In this document: one piece after another, positions 26,675-35,860 of the stretch
Position numbering within the stretch: the first letter of the stretch is position 1
How the letters are laid out: the number at the start of each line of letters is the position of its first letter
Origin: G963708235 sp963708235
Lineage (GTDB): Bacteria; Actinomycetota; Acidimicrobiia; Spongiisociales; UBA5794
Length of the DNA stretch: 64,000 bases
Assembly (NCBI GenBank): GCA_963708235.1
Contig: OY970200.1
Span: 1,612,001-1,676,000 of the forward strand
Reading direction: 5' to 3'
Notes under the pieces: generated by a model
Told to the model about the DNA's origin: nothing
Seen by the model: only the letters and a program-made list of their open reading frames with translations
Database searches by the model: none
Translations under genes and position numbers: made by a program

Positions 26675-26783
26675 AATCGCCGATGCTACCGACCGGTGCC
26701 GATGATGCAAGGGGTCGGGCGACCGGTCCACGGAACATGTTCTGTCGCACTTTCTGTCACATGCCGGGGCTACGATCGCCGAC

Positions 26784-27335
26784 ATGGAGATCGAGGTGGT
26801 TCGCAGTGCACGCCGTGTCAAGACCGTCCAGGCTCGCCTGGTAGCGGGGAAGTTGCGGATCGCCATCCCCGATCGGCTGAGCGAAGACGAGGAATCGCAC
26901 TGGGTCGAGGTAATGACGCAGCGTTTCGCTCGTCGTCAGCGGAGCAGGGAGGTCGAGCTGGAGCAGCGAACCTGGGCGCTCGCCCGCCGCCACGGTTTGC
27001 CGGAACCCGCCGAGATCATGTGGAGTGAACGGCAGCGCACCTTGTGGGGCTCCTGCTCCCCCACCACCCGCCGCATCCGAATCTCCAGGGTGCTGGTGGA
27101 TTTCCCGAGCTGGGTGCTCGACTACGTCATCGTCCACGAACTGGCCCACCTGGTGGAGCCATCGCACAACGATGCGTTCTGGGGCCTCGTCAACCGATAT
27201 CCCCTTGCGGAACGTGCGCGCGGCTACCTGATGGCCAAGTCGGGGGAGTCATCAGATGAGGCGCCTGACGATTCGGCGCCCGACGATGCTGGGGAGCCTT
27301 GTGCCGACTTTCCGTCGGACGAGCCACCGGCTTGA
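26784..27335 (+). CDS. YgjP-like zinc metallopeptidase
   Basis: A 183-residue protein of the YgjP/DUF45 (WLM/M48-like) family. The HELAHL zinc motif is in VIVHELAHLVEPSHNDAFW near residues 114-132, with a third ligand in the following His segment, and the family hallmark LWGSCSPTTRRIRIS precedes it. The acidic C-terminal tail (about 150-183) looks unstructured. It is probably cytoplasmic. It is transcribed divergently from the ECF sigma gene across a 109-bp gap; substrates of this family are not established. Confidence 0.86.
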   Translation: MEIEVVRSARRVKTVQARLVAGKLRIAIPDRLSEDEESHWVEVMTQRFARRQRSREVELEQRTWALARRHGLPEPAEIMWSERQRTLWGSCSPTTRRIRISRVLVDFPSWVLDYVIVHELAHLVEPSHNDAFWGLVNRYPLAERARGYLMAKSGESSDEAPDDSAPDDAGEPCADFPSDEPPA

Positions 27336-27345
27336 CTGACGGCCC

Positions 27346-27753
27346 ATGACCCGAGTCGTCTCCTCCCCCACCGGTTCCGGCCGGACCCGCATCGTGCACA
27401 CCCCGACCGGAACCGAGATCACCACTGCGGTGTCTCCTGAGTTCGGTGGCACCGGTGGAGCTTTCTCCTCCACCGATCTTGTCTCGGCGGCGTTGGGGTC
27501 GTGCATCAGTTCCTCGCTGGAGCCGTTGCTGCTCCGGCACGGTGTCGCCCTCGAAGCCGCCCAGGTGATCGTCGACAAGGAACTCGCCACCGATCCGAAA
27601 CGGATCAGCCGTCTCGCTGTTCAGGTCACCATCGCCACGGCTGCGGACGAACGACTTGCCACGATCCTGGAGCGTGCCGCCCACACCTGTACGGTCCACC
27701 GCAGCCTTCACCCGGACATCGACAGTCCGGTGGAGATCGTCTTCACCGGTTGA
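27346..27753 (+). CDS. OsmC family protein
   Basis: A 135-residue OsmC/OhrA-type protein. The two peroxidatic-type cysteines are present in AALGSCISSS and HTCTVHRSL, and the family's N-terminal beta-sheet and long central helix are recognisable. Proteins of this type reduce organic hydroperoxides with a thiol partner. It starts 10 bases after the YgjP-like gene and is likely co-transcribed. A second, different OsmC protein lies at 31576-32013. Confidence 0.85.
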   Translation: MTRVVSSPTGSGRTRIVHTPTGTEITTAVSPEFGGTGGAFSSTDLVSAALGSCISSSLEPLLLRHGVALEAAQVIVDKELATDPKRISRLAVQVTIATAADERLATILERAAHTCTVHRSLHPDIDSPVEIVFTG

Positions 27754-28058
27754 CCGGTGCGGATCGGCCGCCTGATCGCGGGTGAGATCCCGCCTGCGAG
27801 ATCCAGCCGGCGAGATGCAGCAGGATCGATGCGGGTTCCGGCGACACCTCCCATTCCCGTTGCGTAGGGTAAGTATCGTTACCGCGCTCGCATCACACAG
27901 TAACCCGTGGTGCCACGGGAAAGGAGAGTCCATCTGCCAAGGGGGGCCGGAACCACGTTCCGGCTGGCGGGCGCAGATGAGATCGGGTGATGCGAAGTGG
28001 CGCACGGCGCCGCCCCCTGAGACTTCCCCCGCTCGATCACGAGACACAGGGAGAGCAC
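27754..28058 (+). other. 305-bp leader upstream of the M36 protease with several inverted repeats
   Basis: No gene is seen here. The stretch contains CCCGTGG/CCACGGG (27904-27919), CCGGAAC/GTTCCGG (27947-27963) and a weaker GGTAA/TTACC pair near 27868. A GGAGAG motif around 27922 could serve a short leader peptide, but none is convincing. The promoter of the protease presumably lies in its first half. I could not match the stems to a riboswitch class. Confidence 0.4.
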
Positions 28059-30779
28059 ATGTCCCGCACCCGATCCCGCCACGCCCTAATGGTTGCCGCC
28101 GCCCTCGCCGTAAGTCTGGCGGTCCCGGTCCAGGCATCCTCGCAGCCGCCCAAGCTTGGACCTGACGATCCGGAGGGTCTCGCCCGCACCCATCTCGCCG
28201 ACAACGTCGCCGACTACGGCATATCGGCGGCGGATATCGCCGAGGTCATCACCACCGATTCCTACGAGTCGCGCCACACCGGTGTCAACCACGTCTACCT
28301 ACGTCAGACCGTCGACGGCATCGAGATCGTCGATGCCAACATGGCCGTCAACCTTGCCGCTGACGGGACCGTGCTGCACACCGCATCACGGTTCTACGAC
28401 GACGTGGCCGGGCGCGCCACGGGCACCGCAGACATCGATGCGGTCGCCGCCGTTGCAGCCGGCGCCGCCCAGCTGGGTCTCGATCCTGACGATGAGCTTG
28501 TTGTCGTCGGTCGCTCGGTCGACGGTGGGACCACGATGATCTCGGACGGGGGTATCGCCGACGCTCAGATCCCCGCCAAGCTGGTGTACCAACCCCTCGA
28601 CAGCGGTGAGTTCCGTCTCGCCTGGCAGATCGAGATCGACGAGAGCGACGGCGATGCCGTCTGGGTCGCCACCGTCGACGCTGAGAATGGCGAGTTGCTC
28701 GAGTCCGATGACCAGGTCGACCGTCACGACATCCGCGACCTGGCGGCGGCGCTCGCCCGCCCCGGGACCACTGCAGTGTCGGCGCTCGGTGCCCAGGCCA
28801 TCACCAACAGTCCGAGCTTCACCGGGGTGCCCGACGGGTCGAGCTACCGGGTCTACCCCGTGCCCTTTGACTCGCCCTACGACGGCGACCGGGAGCTGGT
28901 CAGCGAGCCGGCTGACCCCGTTGGCTCGCCGTACGGATGGCATGACACCACCGCAACGGCGACACCGGACTTCACCCGCACCCGCGGCAACAACGTCCAC
29001 GCCTACACCGACACCACCAACACGAATACCCCGGATCCTGACAGCGACCCCGACGGTGGGGCAACGCTCACCTTCGACTTCCCGCTCGACCTCACCCAGC
29101 AGCCGTCGACATACGCCGATGCGGCGGTGACCAACCTGTTCTACTGGAACAACGTCGTCCACGACATCACCTATCGGTACGGATTCGATGAGGTGTCGGG
29201 GAACTTCCAGGTGAACAACTACGGCAAAGGTGGTCTCGGCAACGACGACGTGCGCGCCGAGGCACAGGACGGTGGCGGGATCAACAACGCCAACTTCCTC
29301 ACCCCCGTCGATGGGAGCCGTCCGCGGATGCAGATGTATCTGTGGAACGCCAATGCCGGAGGAGGGCTGACGAATCGAGTCGACGTCGACCCACCGTCGT
29401 CGGCTGCCGGGACCTACCAGATGACGGACGCCGCATTCGGACCGGCGTTCACCCAGGCCGGGCTCTCCGGGCCGATGGTCGTGGTCAACGACGGCAGCGC
29501 CCTTCCCAGCGAAGGTTGCGGACCGCTGGTCGGGTTCCCGGCCGGGGCGATCGCCATCGTCGATCGCGGTACCTGCCCGTTCGTCGACAAGGTCGTCAAT
29601 GCCCAGGCGGCGGGGGCGATCTCGGTGATCGTCGCCAACAACGTCGCTGGAGCGCCGATCACGCTGGGCGGAGCGGCGGCAACGTCGATCCCGGCCGGGA
29701 TGATCTCGTTGGCCGACGCCAACACCATCAAGGCGGGTCTGCCGGCGACCGGTCGCACCTACGCCGGACCGCCGATCATCCTGCGTGACGGGGATCTCGA
29801 TGCGGGCATCATCGTCCACGAGTACGCCCACGGGATCTCCAACCGTCTGACCGGTGGTCCGGGCACCAACTGTCTCTCCGGACAGCAGCAGATGGGTGAG
29901 GGCTGGAGCGACTACTACGCCGTCGCCTACACCAACATCGCCGCTGACAAGGATCAGCCCCGCGGTGTCGGCACCTACGCACTCCGTCAGGAGAACCGCT
30001 GGTCGCAGGGGATCCGTCCGACCCCGTATTCGACCGACAAGAACATCAACCCCACCACCTACGCATCGATCCCGGCACTGGCCGTGCCGCACGGGGTCGG
30101 GTATGTGTGGGCCAATACGTTGTGGGAGATGCACTGGGATCTGGTCGACAAGCACGGATTCAACCCCGATGTCTACGGTGACTGGTCGACCGGCGGCAAT
30201 AACCTGGCCATACAGCTCGTCACCGACGGGCTCAAGTTCCAGGGGTGTACGCCGGGCTTCCTCGATGGTCGCGACGGGATCCTCGCCGCCGAACAGGCGT
30301 TGACCGAGGGCCGCAACGAATGCACCGTGTGGCGGGCATTCGCCCGCCGCGGAATGGGATTCAGCGCCGTGCAGGGTTCGTCGGCGAACCGCACCGGGAT
30401 CGTCGAGGCGTTCGATCTGCCCGATCAGTGTCGGGCCCGCCAGTTCCGTGCCGAACTGTCGGGGGCCAACGAAGTGGGTGGCGGTCACCCCGACGGTACC
30501 GGGTCGGCGCGGGTCGACTTCGACCAGACCGGCAAGGTCTGCTTCGACATCAGGGTGCAGGGAATCGGCGCCGTGACCATGGCGCACATCCATGTGGGCG
30601 GCCACGGAGTCAACGGCCCGGTGGTTGTCGACTTCAACACCCCGGTGAATGGACTCAAGAACTGTGTCACGGTGGACCCTGCGCTGTTGCAGACGATCCG
30701 CACCACCCCGAGCGGCTACTACGTCAACGTCCACACCGCCGCATTCCCGGCGGGTGCCGTCAGGGGTCAGCTCGACTGA
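28059..30779 (+). CDS. Secreted M36 (fungalysin-type) metalloprotease with PA insert and C-terminal CHRD domain
   Basis: A 906-residue exported zinc protease. In order: signal peptide (MSRTRSRHALMVAAALAVSL), FTP propeptide-like domain (about 45-215), and a catalytic M36 domain carrying H587-EYAH591 with the third ligand E614 (MGEGWSDYYA). A protease-associated (PA) domain insert (about 470-565; GFPAGAIAIVDRGTCPFVDK) lies before the active site. The C-terminal CHRD domain (about 795-906; RQFRAELSGANEVGG, AHIHVG) may bind metal or glycan. The ATG at 28059 follows a GGGAGAG site. It probably degrades extracellular protein. A strong terminator follows. Confidence 0.93.
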   Translation: MSRTRSRHALMVAAALAVSLAVPVQASSQPPKLGPDDPEGLARTHLADNVADYGISAADIAEVITTDSYESRHTGVNHVYLRQTVDGIEIVDANMAVNLAADGTVLHTASRFYDDVAGRATGTADIDAVAAVAAGAAQLGLDPDDELVVVGRSVDGGTTMISDGGIADAQIPAKLVYQPLDSGEFRLAWQIEIDESDGDAVWVATVDAENGELLESDDQVDRHDIRDLAAALARPGTTAVSALGAQAITNSPSFTGVPDGSSYRVYPVPFDSPYDGDRELVSEPADPVGSPYGWHDTTATATPDFTRTRGNNVHAYTDTTNTNTPDPDSDPDGGATLTFDFPLDLTQQPSTYADAAVTNLFYWNNVVHDITYRYGFDEVSGNFQVNNYGKGGLGNDDVRAEAQDGGGINNANFLTPVDGSRPRMQMYLWNANAGGGLTNRVDVDPPSSAAGTYQMTDAAFGPAFTQAGLSGPMVVVNDGSALPSEGCGPLVGFPAGAIAIVDRGTCPFVDKVVNAQAAGAISVIVANNVAGAPITLGGAAATSIPAGMISLADANTIKAGLPATGRTYAGPPIILRDGDLDAGIIVHEYAHGISNRLTGGPGTNCLSGQQQMGEGWSDYYAVAYTNIAADKDQPRGVGTYALRQENRWSQGIRPTPYSTDKNINPTTYASIPALAVPHGVGYVWANTLWEMHWDLVDKHGFNPDVYGDWSTGGNNLAIQLVTDGLKFQGCTPGFLDGRDGILAAEQALTEGRNECTVWRAFARRGMGFSAVQGSSANRTGIVEAFDLPDQCRARQFRAELSGANEVGGGHPDGTGSARVDFDQTGKVCFDIRVQGIGAVTMAHIHVGGHGVNGPVVVDFNTPVNGLKNCVTVDPALLQTIRTTPSGYYVNVHTAAFPAGAVRGQLD

Positions 30780-30794
30780 TCGAAGATCCGAACT

Positions 30795-30833
30795 GGAGTG
30801 GGGGTGCCGGATTCGGCGCCCCCACTCCCCTTT
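30795..30833 (+). terminator. Rho-independent terminator after the M36 protease
   Basis: A 14-bp stem with one mismatch (GGAGTGGGGG-T-GCC against GGC-G-CCCCCACTCC) is followed by CCTTT. It lies 15 bases after the stop codon and may also serve the converging lipoprotein gene. Confidence 0.8.
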
Positions 30834-30855
30834 CCGTCCTGATCTGGAGAGAGGC

Positions 30856-31377
30856 TCAGTCCTCGACGACGATGGTGAACCCGACGGTACGGTCGGGGCA
30901 GACGGTGGGGTCATCGCAGTTGGGGGTGCCGGTGGCGGCGATCTCGGCGGTGCCCGGGTCCACCATCTCGATGATCCACTCGAAGTAACCGGGGTCCATG
31001 AGGTAGTTCACCGGGGTCAGCACGACGGCGCCACCCTCGACGACGGGCTCTTCCCATGCCCAGTCGCTGGACAACCGCAGTGGGAGTTCTTCCCCCGGAG
31101 CTCCACTGAAGGTTCCTCCATCCTCGGCCTCGGTCAGCATCTCGCCGGCGTCTGGGTCCCCGGTACCGGGATCGGTTGGTGGCACGGTGTCCTCCGGAGG
31201 GACGTTCGACGTCGCGGGAATCGGCGCCGTGGTGGATGGTGCGGTCGTCGGTGCCGTGGTGGTCGCTTCGGGAGGCGAGGTGTCGGGATCGGCGAGATCG
31301 TCACCTCCGCACGCACCGAGCCCGACGACGGCAAAGGCGACAAGCGAGAGGGCAAGGGTTCGGCCATGCCGGATCAT
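30856..31377 (-). CDS. Lipoprotein with C-terminal chagasin-like (I42) domain, tentative
   Basis: A 173-residue lipoprotein. The signal peptide ends in VVGLGAC followed by GGDD. A Thr/Pro/Ala linker spans about 28-75. The C-terminal domain (about 85-173) begins FSGAPGEELPLRLSSDWAWEEP and ends GFTIVVED with two cysteines in between. The domain pattern is reminiscent of chagasin-type I42 protease inhibitors (a DWAW-type loop in place of NPTTGY), but the resemblance is weak and only an inference. It converges on the M36 protease gene. The start is at the ATG that gives a proper lipoprotein signal. Confidence 0.62.
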   Translation of the reverse strand: MIRHGRTLALSLVAFAVVGLGACGGDDLADPDTSPPEATTTAPTTAPSTTAPIPATSNVPPEDTVPPTDPGTGDPDAGEMLTEAEDGGTFSGAPGEELPLRLSSDWAWEEPVVEGGAVVLTPVNYLMDPGYFEWIIEMVDPGTAEIAATGTPNCDDPTVCPDRTVGFTIVVED

Positions 31378-31575
31378 GGTGGAGCTTTCGGTCGGCGGAA
31401 CTGACGGTCGGGGCGGGAGACGGCGTGGACGTGCGGGAGATCGGGGGTCTCGGCTCTGCTCAAGGCTACCCGAGGTCCGGATAAACACCCGGTTGCGAGT
31501 GGGCGTCGCCCCCCCATCCCAGAGCGGGTAGGTTGCTGGTCAGTCTCGTTACGCAACCCGAGGAGGACCACACAC

Positions 31576-32013
31576 ATGGCGCTCACCAGCACCGGATCGG
31601 CACACTGGGAAGGCGACCTCATGAGCGGCAGCGGCACCGCTGCCCTGTCGAGCGGAGCGGCTGGACCGTTGCCCGTCACCTGGAACGCACGCACCGCGGA
31701 CCACGGTGGACTCACCAGCCCCGAGGAGTTGATCGCTGCCGCACATGCGGCCTGTTTCTCGATGGCGTTGTCCCATTCGCTGGCCCAGGCAGGGCATCCC
31801 GCCGAGGCGCTCGACACCGAAGCGACCGCCACGTTCGACCGGACCGACAACGGCTTCCGAATCCTCAGCATGGCGATCTCGGTGGTGGGGAACGTTCCGG
31901 GGATGTCCGCAGAGGACTTCGCCGCCGCCGCCGATGGGGCCAAGGAGAACTGCCCGGTGTCCCAGGCGCTGAAGGGGAACGTCGACATCAGCCTCGACGC
32001 CCGCCTCGCCTGA
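31576..32013 (+). CDS. OsmC family peroxiredoxin
   Basis: A 145-residue OsmC-subfamily peroxidase. The conserved TSPEELIAAAHAACFSMAL segment carries the first cysteine and KENCPVSQAL the second. The N-terminus STGSAHWEGDLMSGSG is typical of OsmC itself. It probably detoxifies organic hydroperoxides. A GAGGA site precedes the ATG. It is monocistronic, ending at a very strong hairpin. Confidence 0.92.
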   Translation: MALTSTGSAHWEGDLMSGSGTAALSSGAAGPLPVTWNARTADHGGLTSPEELIAAAHAACFSMALSHSLAQAGHPAEALDTEATATFDRTDNGFRILSMAISVVGNVPGMSAEDFAAAADGAKENCPVSQALKGNVDISLDARLA

Positions 32014-32059
32014 GAACCAGATCTTGCCGCCCGCTCGATCGGGTGGCCCGTGACAACCG

Positions 32060-32093
32060 AGAGGGGGGAGGCGCTGGTGCGCCTCCCCCCTCT
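32060..32093. terminator. Bidirectional terminator between osmC and the fasciclin gene
   Basis: A perfect 15-bp stem (AGAGGGGGGAGGCGC at 32060-32074 with its complement at 32079-32093) and a 4-base loop. It lies between two converging genes, so it can serve both. Confidence 0.85.
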
Positions 32094-32117
32094 GCCTTGT
32101 GTTCCGAAGCGAGTCGC

Positions 32118-32786
32118 TCAGCTCATCGGGACGAGGACGTTGTCGATGATGTGGACGGTGGCGTTGGCGGTCTGGACGTTTCCGCAGACGACCATGGCGG
32201 TTCCGTTGACCTCGATGAGGTCGCCGGAGGGGCTGATGGTCAGGTCGGCGCCGTTGACGGTGGTCACGGTTCCGGCTGCGGCGAGGTCGGCCAGGTCCAT
32301 CGATTCACCGGCGACCACGTGGTAGGTGAGGATGGAGGTGAGGAGGTCCTGGTCGGCGAGGATGCCGGCGAGGTCTTCTTCGGGGATGGCGGCGAAGGCG
32401 TCGTTGGTCGGAGCGAAGATGGTGAACGGGCCTTCGCTGTTGAGGGTGTCGACCAGTCCGGCTTCGCTGACGGCGGTGACGAGGGTGGACAGGACCGGAT
32501 TGTTGGAGGCGGCGGTGGCGGCCGGGTCGGCGGCCATGCCCTCGAAGCTTCCGGCACCATCGGCGGGAACGGCTTCACATGCCGGGCCCACGTTGGCCGC
32601 CATCATCATGTCGCCGGCCATCTCCGTGGTATCCGTCATCGCCTCATCCATCGCACTGGTGGTCGGGGCATCGTCGGCGGCCATGGTGGTGGCGACCGGG
32701 TCGTCATCTCCGCCACAGGCGGCGAGCACCAGGGCGAATGCGGCTGCGCCTGCGGTGAGTCTCAGGATTCGTGATGTCTTGGTCAT
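32118..32786 (-). CDS. Fasciclin-domain lipoprotein (MPB70-like)
   Basis: A 222-residue surface lipoprotein. The lipobox LVLAAC is followed by GGDDDP, then a Met/Thr/Asp-rich linker, then one fasciclin (FAS1) domain (about 80-222) with the H1 and H2 signatures FTIFAPTNDAFAAIP and YHVVAGESMDLADL and the terminal VHIIDNVLVPM. FAS1 domains mediate adhesion. It lies 77 bases downstream of the molybdoenzyme gene and is probably in the same operon. The frame is open far upstream, but the ATG at 32786 gives the signal peptide. Confidence 0.93.
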   Translation of the reverse strand: MTKTSRILRLTAGAAAFALVLAACGGDDDPVATTMAADDAPTTSAMDEAMTDTTEMAGDMMMAANVGPACEAVPADGAGSFEGMAADPAATAASNNPVLSTLVTAVSEAGLVDTLNSEGPFTIFAPTNDAFAAIPEEDLAGILADQDLLTSILTYHVVAGESMDLADLAAAGTVTTVNGADLTISPSGDLIEVNGTAMVVCGNVQTANATVHIIDNVLVPMS

Positions 32787-32863
32787 TGCAGTTCCTCTCA
32801 TCGGTGGGGAGATCGGTGATCTCGGGTGTGGTTCGGAGTGGGAGTCGATCCGGATTGGCCGTT

Positions 32864-34466
32864 TCAGCCGTTGGCTCGATCCGGTGAGACCATGACGACG
32901 ATCTGTTGCCACCCGGCGGCCCCGTCGGGGATCGGGGGTGTCCGCTCCTCGGGCTGGACCTCGCCACGGCGATTGGTGGCGCGGCAACTCACCTCGTGGC
33001 GGCCCGGCGTCGCATCCCAGTCCAGACGCCACTGCCTCCAGGTGGTGCCGGCAACCTCGGTGGACAGCTCGGTGGTCTGCCAATCGCCGTCGTCGATGCG
33101 GACCTCGACGCGCTCGATCCCGTGGGGCTGTGCCCAGGCGACGCCGGCCACGGCCATCGGTCCGGATGCCACGGTGGCGAGCGGGCCGGGGGTGTCGATC
33201 CGGGACTGGGTCTTGATCGGAGCTTCCACCGCCCAACCCCGCCGGGCCCAGTAGTGGTCGAATCGATCGAAGCGGGTCAGCTCGATCTCGGTCAGCCACT
33301 TGGTCGCCGACACGTAGCCGTAGAGCCCGGGGACGATCAGCCGAACAGGGAACCCTCGTTCGAGCGGGAGTGGTTCTCCGTTCATGCCGACCACCACCAG
33401 CGGTTGGCGACCGTCCCGGGCGACCTCGACCGGGAACCCGCAGGTGTAGCCATCGGATGACCGTCCGACGATCTGGTCGGCGTCGGTTGTCACGCCTGCC
33501 TCGTCGAGCAACTCGGTGAGAGGGATTCCGAGCCATCGGGCATTCCCGATCAACGTGCCGCCGACTTCGTTGGAGACACAGGTGAGGGTGATGTCCGCCT
33601 CGACCAGTCTGCGGTCGAGGAGATCCTCGTACGTCAGGTCGAAGCTCCCGTTCGACCTGACCGTGGATGCGGAGGCGATAGGTGTCGGTGGGGAGCTGTG
33701 GAATGGCGAGGGCGGTGTCGATCCGGTAGAAGGCCGCGTTGGGGGTGACAAACGGCGTCAGACCCTCGATACCGAGATCCGCACCGGCGGGAAGGGGTGG
33801 AAGGGACTCGGACGCAGCAGGCAGGCTGGTCGCCTTGCGTGAGGCGGCGGCGCCGAACCGGGTGTCGAGGCGACGACCGGCCCCTCCCATCACAATCGCG
33901 GTGCCGCTGAGAACACCGGCGGCGACCAGAAATGATCGGCGGGACGCTCCGCGCAGATAGACGCCGGGGTCGCCCTCGGGGGCTGCGGTTCTGCGCTCCA
34001 CAGGAACCCGCGAGCGCAGGAAGACGAGTGCGGCGAACCCAGCGGCGCTACCGGCAAGACTGGGGATGACACCGACGACCCCCGCCTCGCCGGCGACGGC
34101 GGCAAGCGCCCCGACAAGTCCGAAGACGGCGATCCCCACGATCCCGAGGGGGAGCCGGCGCAGCGCAACGACCCCGACCGTTACGGCGTATCCCGCCAGG
34201 ATCACGCCGATCCCGACCAGCAGGGCGATCTTGTCGGCGGTACCGAACCACGAGATCGCCAGATCTTTGACCGGAGGTGGCACCAGGTCGATGACGCGGT
34301 CACCGACATCGAGGATCGGCGAACGTGTGCTGGCGGACAACCCGGCAACAAGCTCGGCCGCACCGAGCGCCACCCCGGCAGCCACAAGGCCGATCGTTGC
34401 CCCTCGCCCCCAGAGCTTCCTGGAAGACTTGGGGCCGGTGTCCGAAGATTCAGAGAAAGACGTCAT
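32864..34466 (-). CDS. Membrane-anchored sulfite-oxidase-like molybdopterin oxidoreductase, frameshift near 33648
   Basis: The N-terminal part (about 1-165) has four membrane segments, and a twin-arginine-like SRRSFLVAAG stands at the start of a fifth. The molybdopterin domain follows, with the Mo-ligand cysteine in ITLTCVSNEVGG and GFPVRLIVPGLYGYVSATKWL, and a C-terminal Mo-co dimerisation domain ends with RRGEVQPEE. The first frame runs to TYRLRIHGQVER, and the second resumes with SFDLTYEDLLDRRL. Removing one base from the CCC at 33647-33649 joins them into about 533 residues. The substrate is unknown; relatives handle sulfite or oxidised methionine. Probable operon with the fasciclin gene. 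Confidence 0.82.
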
Positions 34467-34540
34467 GCCTCCGGTTCGTCACCGCCGCCACGACGGTTTG
34501 GTCATGGCGGCGGTGAAGAGACCGGAAGCGGTCGCCGAAG

Positions 34541-35329
34541 CTAGAAGGCGCTGCGGTCCTGATCGTTGTGAGGTCCGCTGCCCTCGACGATCATGTCGTC
34601 GAGCGGTTCGGTGCGTTCGGCCGACTCCGGGCGCCCGTACTGCGACCCCGTGGAACCGGTGCGGTCGACGGGTTGCGTCGCGGTGCCGGCGGCGGGTGCG
34701 GTAGTGCCGGCGACGGGTGACCGCGCCCCGGCCGTCTCCAGGGCGGCGTGGGCCACGGCGGCATCGACACGGCGGTGCCAGGTCTCCCCCAGTCGTCCGC
34801 CGACCCAGCCGCCGAGGAACATCACGGCAACGGCGATCACCGCGGCGGCGATGCCCATCGCAGTGGCGTCATCGCTGGAGACCTGCGACATCCAGTCGGG
34901 GAGGTCGGCGGCGGCGAAGGCGTTGTACTCCTCGCCGATGAAGGCGCCTGCAGCGGCGAAACCGACCACGAGCACCAACATCCAGATGGCGGTGGCGATC
35001 CCGTTGATCCCTCCGTCGTACCGCGCCATTCTCCCGGCGGCCCAGCCGCCGACGACGAAGGAGGCAAACACCACGACGGCCGCGGTCACAAACCCGGCGG
35101 CATCGAAATCGGCGTAGACGCCGTCGACATCGAGCAGATCCATCTGCAGGGTGAACGTGGCGGCTCCGGCGGCGATCAGCGCCGTCAGGAACACCAGCAC
35201 CCCCAGTGCCGTCATGGTCCCGGCGAGGGCGGCGGGCGTGTCGATTCCGCCGAACCGATCCCTGACACTGGCGAGGATCGGGGCGCCACCGGACACGGAT
35301 TCTCGGGTTGATGTTGTCGATGTGGTCAT
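34541..35329 (-). CDS. Four-helix membrane protein of unknown function
   Basis: A 262-residue integral membrane protein with hydrophobic segments near 37-62, 78-98, 107-128 and 155-175. The first helix region is followed by repeated GGW-x-x-GR motifs (VGGWAAGRMARYDGG and LGGWVGGRLGETWHRR), suggesting an internal duplication of a two-helix unit. The C-terminal 75 residues are hydrophilic and Ala/Thr/Gly-rich. No family was recognised with confidence; it resembles small actinobacterial stress-associated membrane proteins. It lies 74 bases upstream of the molybdoenzyme gene. Confidence 0.7.
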   Translation of the reverse strand: MTTSTTSTRESVSGGAPILASVRDRFGGIDTPAALAGTMTALGVLVFLTALIAAGAATFTLQMDLLDVDGVYADFDAAGFVTAAVVVFASFVVGGWAAGRMARYDGGINGIATAIWMLVLVVGFAAAGAFIGEEYNAFAAADLPDWMSQVSSDDATAMGIAAAVIAVAVMFLGGWVGGRLGETWHRRVDAAVAHAALETAGARSPVAGTTAPAAGTATQPVDRTGSTGSQYGRPESAERTEPLDDMIVEGSGPHNDQDRSAF

Positions 35330-35392
35330 TGCATCCTCTTCTCCGGGGAACGTGGTGAATGGTTGGTCGGACCGGGTCTCAGGGGTTGCGTC

Positions 35393-35860
35393 TCAGGTGA
35401 GTGGTTCCGGGCCGGTCTCGTCGGCATCGAGTGAACTGTCCGCCCGATACCGATCGGCGGTCCAGTACGGATCGGCGGCATAGTGCCGATGCACCGTGGC
35501 GGCCCATTCCCGGTCGGCGAAGGTGGGCCAGTTGTCGGGGTCGAATCCGGGGGCGTCCTTGAGCACGTCACGTTCGATGTCGATCACGAGCTGGCGGTTC
35601 TCGGTGTCGACGCTGAGGGCGGCCCACGGCACGGCGAAGAGCTTCTCCCCCATCCCGAGGAAACCACCGAAGCCGATTACGGCGTAGGCAATCGATCCGG
35701 TGTGGATATCGAGCATGATGTCCTCGAGTTTGCCCAGCTTGTCGCCGGCAGGGTTGACCACCGTGTCTCCGGTTAGCGTCGAGCTGGACAGGATGATGTC
35801 GGTTCCGGCGGGATCGCTGGCATAGTCGGTGGTGGGGGTCGATCGTTCAGGCACAGTCAT
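35393..35860 (-). CDS. PRC-barrel domain protein
   Basis: A 155-residue soluble protein with a single PRC-barrel domain (about 20-100): ILSSSTLTGDTVVNPAGDKLG, DIMLDIHTGSIAYAVIGFGG, and KLFAVPWAALSVD. The C-terminal part contains a W-rich segment (FADREWAATVHRHYAADPYW). Homologues in soil bacteria are often general-stress proteins. The ATG at 35860 lies seven bases after GGAGG. It starts 64 bases upstream of the membrane protein gene; a palindrome at 35889 may be an operator. Confidence 0.88.
   Translation of the reverse strand: MTVPERSTPTTDYASDPAGTDIILSSSTLTGDTVVNPAGDKLGKLEDIMLDIHTGSIAYAVIGFGGFLGMGEKLFAVPWAALSVDTENRQLVIDIERDVLKDAPGFDPDNWPTFADREWAATVHRHYAADPYWTADRYRADSSLDADETGPEPLT

Noticed and set aside
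26733..26742. LexA box
   Set aside because: GAACATGTTC is a perfect palindrome, but actinobacterial LexA sites have GAAC and GTTC four bases apart; here the gap is two.
27860..28058. TPP, cobalamin or cyclic-dinucleotide riboswitch upstream of the M36 gene
   Set aside because: The stems do not match the conserved cores I know for these classes, and a CTGAGA string alone is not enough.
28386..30914. 842-codon open frame antisense to the M36 protease
   Set aside because: High GC keeps the opposite frame open. The product has no recognisable domain and the sense strand encodes a complete protease.
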